Positions 22,614 through 24,404 of a stretch of DNA of 24,404 bases are shown here, one piece after another; the stretch's first letter is position 1, and each line of letters begins with the position of its first letter. A program made the translations under genes and the position numbers. The notes beneath the pieces are model-generated. The model worked only from the letters and a program-made list of their open reading frames with translations. It was not told the origin of the DNA and did no database searches. Source of the stretch: Syntrophomonadaceae bacterium (GTDB lineage Bacteria; Bacillota; Dethiobacteria; DTU022); NCBI GenBank assembly GCA_003553895.1, contig PWFM01000094.1:1-24404 (forward strand), in the 5' to 3' direction.

Positions 22614-22645
22614 CCTCGTCTCAATTTTCGAGATGGGGTTTTTGT
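22614..22645 (+). terminator. Intrinsic terminator or attenuator upstream of dnaG
   Basis: CCTCGTCTC (22614-22622) pairs with GAGATGGGG (22630-22638), 9 bp with two wobble pairs and a 7-base loop, followed by five T (22639-22643). It lies 70 bases before the dnaG ATG, so it either ends a small RNA or attenuates dnaG. Confidence 0.7.
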
Positions 22646-22714
22646 TATCTTAAGTACAGCCGGGCAATTTCAGTCTGAGGCTGGTAAGTATTAAGCGGAC
22701 GGCAGGTGTTTTAT

Positions 22715-24404
22715 ATGACCCGGGGCATACCGGATAATATTATTGAAGAAATCAGGCAAGGTAGTGACCTGGTGGAAGTGGTTGGTGAATACTTAAGCCT
22801 GGAAAGAAGGGGAAAAAATATGGTTGGTCTTTGCCCTTTTCACGGCGAGAAAACACCATCCTTTACTGTATCGCCAGATAAGCAGTTATATCATTGTTTT
22901 GGTTGCGGCGCTTCCGGCAATGTTTTTAGTTTTATCATGCAGATGGATAATTTGACCTTCCCCGAAGCGGCTAAGTTTCTTGCCGGTCGGTCAGGGGTCA
23001 GAATACCGGAACAAAAAGGGCCTTCGCCGGCCGGGGATGATTTAAAAACAAAAATCTACAGGCTGAACAACCTGGCCGCTAAATATTATGTTTATTGCTT
23101 GCATAATACCGATCAAGGCAAAATGGCCCTTGAATACTTGTATAAAAGAGGAATTGAGCAAGCGACAATAGAGAATTTTATGATTGGCTTCGCCCCGTCG
23201 AAATGGTCCGGTTTTTTCAATTTTGCCCGGAAAAAAGGGGCTGACACCGAATTGCTGGTCCAGTCAGGCCTCGTGTCGCCGGGCCGGGAGAAAGGTTATT
23301 ACGATCGGTTTCGAGGCAGAATTATGTTCCCAATCTTTGATATCAGCGGAAAAGTGGCCGGATTTGGGGGCAGGCTTTTGAATGGAGAAGAAAAACAGGG
23401 TCCTAAATATTTGAATTCGCCACAAACCCCGGTTTTTGACAAGGGAACCATCCTTTACGGGATGAATCTGGCCCGGGAATGGATCCGGCGGGAAAAGATG
23501 GCCATAGTAATGGAAGGTTACACTGATGTAATAACCGCTTACCAGGCCGGCATAAAAAATGCGGTTGCTTCCCTGGGCACTTCGCTGACTAACAACCAGG
23601 CGCGCAACCTTAGATCCCAGGTCGATACGGTCATTACGGCTTATGATTCCGACAGCGCCGGTGAGGCTGCCACCTGGCGGGGCCTGGGCATCCTTCAATC
23701 AACAGGATGTCTGGTCCAGGTAGCAGAATTGCCTGCTGGTAGCGATCCGGATGATTTTATCAGGGCAAATGGAAAAGAAGCATTTCTGGAAATAATTCAG
23801 AATGCCCAGCCGCTGACGGAGTACAGGCTGATGCAGTTAAAAAAAAGGTATGATCTCTATTCCGACCGGGATCGCCGTGCATACACAGAGGAGCTGGCAG
23901 ATATTTTACAGACGGCAGTAAACCATATTGAACAAAACTATTATTTAAAAAAAGCGGCCGAAGAGCTTGGTGTTGACGAAGATGCCCTGCGCAGTGAATT
24001 AAAAAGGCGCCGCCACAGGAAAAACCGCTACAGGGAAGAAGGAAATAGAGAAGTTCCGGAGAACAACCATAAGATTAATATTAAGCCTGCGGAAAAAATA
24101 TTAATATCTTTAATGCTTCAGAGCAAGGAAATAGCAAAGCAAGGTCGAAATGATTTACAATTGGATTTTATTGAAGATGAGCGGGTCAAGGAAATTATCA
24201 GGTTGATCTTTAAACATGCGGAAGAAGATGAAAACATATCTGTAGATAAAGTTATAGATCAGTTCGAAGACCCGCCAACAATAAATTTAATAACTGAAGC
24301 GGTAACTGATCCCGCTTTGCAGGATTTGCCACCCCAAACCGCGAAGCGTATGACTGAAGACTGTATTAACAAACTTTATAAAATTTGGGCCAAACGTAAA
24401 CAGG
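22715..24404 (+). CDS. dnaG: DNA primase (partial, runs off right edge)
   Basis: The frame is open from ATG 22715 to the window end, 563 complete codons of an expected total near 600. The N-terminal CHC2 zinc domain shows Cys40, His43, Cys61 and Cys64 (CPFH...CFGC). The TOPRIM core follows: VMEGYTDVITAYQAG (catalytic Glu267) and AYDSDSAG (Asp311, Asp313). The start of the C-terminal DnaB-binding region is also present. DnaG makes RNA primers at the fork. In Bacillota it normally precedes rpoD/sigA, which would lie outside the window. The ribosome binding site is weak (GGCAGGTG), hinting at modest translation. Confidence 0.96.
   Translation, partial: MTRGIPDNIIEEIRQGSDLVEVVGEYLSLERRGKNMVGLCPFHGEKTPSFTVSPDKQLYHCFGCGASGNVFSFIMQMDNLTFPEAAKFLAGRSGVRIPEQKGPSPAGDDLKTKIYRLNNLAAKYYVYCLHNTDQGKMALEYLYKRGIEQATIENFMIGFAPSKWSGFFNFARKKGADTELLVQSGLVSPGREKGYYDRFRGRIMFPIFDISGKVAGFGGRLLNGEEKQGPKYLNSPQTPVFDKGTILYGMNLAREWIRREKMAIVMEGYTDVITAYQAGIKNAVASLGTSLTNNQARNLRSQVDTVITAYDSDSAGEAATWRGLGILQSTGCLVQVAELPAGSDPDDFIRANGKEAFLEIIQNAQPLTEYRLMQLKKRYDLYSDRDRRAYTEELADILQTAVNHIEQNYYLKKAAEELGVDEDALRSELKRRRHRKNRYREEGNREVPENNHKINIKPAEKILISLMLQSKEIAKQGRNDLQLDFIEDERVKEIIRLIFKHAEEDENISVDKVIDQFEDPPTINLITEAVTDPALQDLPPQTAKRMTEDCINKLYKIWAKRKQ

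Larger units (their letters stand above)
22272..22714. other. Intergenic region before dnaG
   Basis: This 443-base gap holds no recognised gene. It contains a GC-rich hairpin (22297-22330), a candidate promoter (22436-22464), a 34-codon frame (22472-22576) without a ribosome binding site, and an intrinsic terminator (22614-22645). Together these suggest a short transcript of about 170 bases ending just before dnaG. The minus-strand frame across the gap has no ribosome binding site. Confidence 0.5.

Noticed and set aside
1..24404. Mobile elements, CRISPR arrays, defence or toxin-antitoxin cassettes
   Set aside because: No transposase, integrase, regularly spaced direct repeats or attachment-site duplication were seen; gene order is conserved housekeeping almost throughout.

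Overview
The window looks like the chromosome of an anaerobic member of the Bacillota (Clostridia/Peptococcia side). Its gene order is the conserved Gram-positive block known from Bacillus subtilis as rpsU-yqeY-yqeZ(nfeD)-yqfA(floA)-...-phoH-yqfF-ybeY-dgkA-cdd-era-recO-glyQ-glyS-yqfL-...-dnaG. A glycine T-box, TTG starts behind strong Shine-Dalgarno sequences, pyruvate phosphate dikinase and a multi-Fe-S flavoprotein fit this placement. I cannot name a genus from sequence alone. GC appears to be about half.

Layout. Positions 1-330 (minus strand) hold the 5' end of mnmH/selU (tRNA 2-selenouridine synthase), which leaves the window on the left. The divergent 331-698 gap contains nested inverted repeats and the promoter for a long plus-strand run. 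That run is hinT (699), rpsU (1117), yqeY (1311), an intrinsic terminator, then nfeD-floA-small membrane protein (1825-4691), a ureohydrolase of the agmatinase/arginase family (4707), phoH (5743), the 7TM-HD c-di-AMP phosphodiesterase pgpH (6722), ybeY (8852), dgkA (9322), a terminator, a cytidine deaminase fused to a TrmO-like domain (9805), era (10675), recO (11589) and a flavodoxin (12518). A full T-box leader (about 13120-13355) then controls glyQ-glyS. A separate promoter and a structured leader precede the yqfL-type PPDK regulatory kinase/phosphorylase and ppdK (16591-20075). Next come a GltD-like oxidoreductase with ferredoxin and MvhD-like modules (20172), a 443-nt gap with a candidate small transcript, and dnaG (22715), which is cut by the right edge.

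How the genes fit together. Most genes serve growth: ribosome (rpsU, ybeY, era), tRNA charging (glyQS), repair (recO), replication start (dnaG), envelope lipids (dgkA, nfeD/floA) and second-messenger turnover (pgpH). The yqfL-ppdK pair is a self-contained control unit for pyruvate/PEP interconversion. The GltD-Fd-MvhD protein suggests low-potential electron transfer typical of strict anaerobes.

Departures from the standard block are the most informative part. The yqfC-yqfD pair normally seen before phoH is absent and a ureohydrolase stands in that interval. ccpN is absent before yqfL and a structured leader stands there. The cytidine deaminase carries a C-terminal TrmO-like domain whose usual PNPIG motif is changed. 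No mobile element, CRISPR array, rRNA or tRNA gene was found. I see no convincing new defence or mobile system; the novel candidates are the two fusion proteins and the unassigned RNA leaders.
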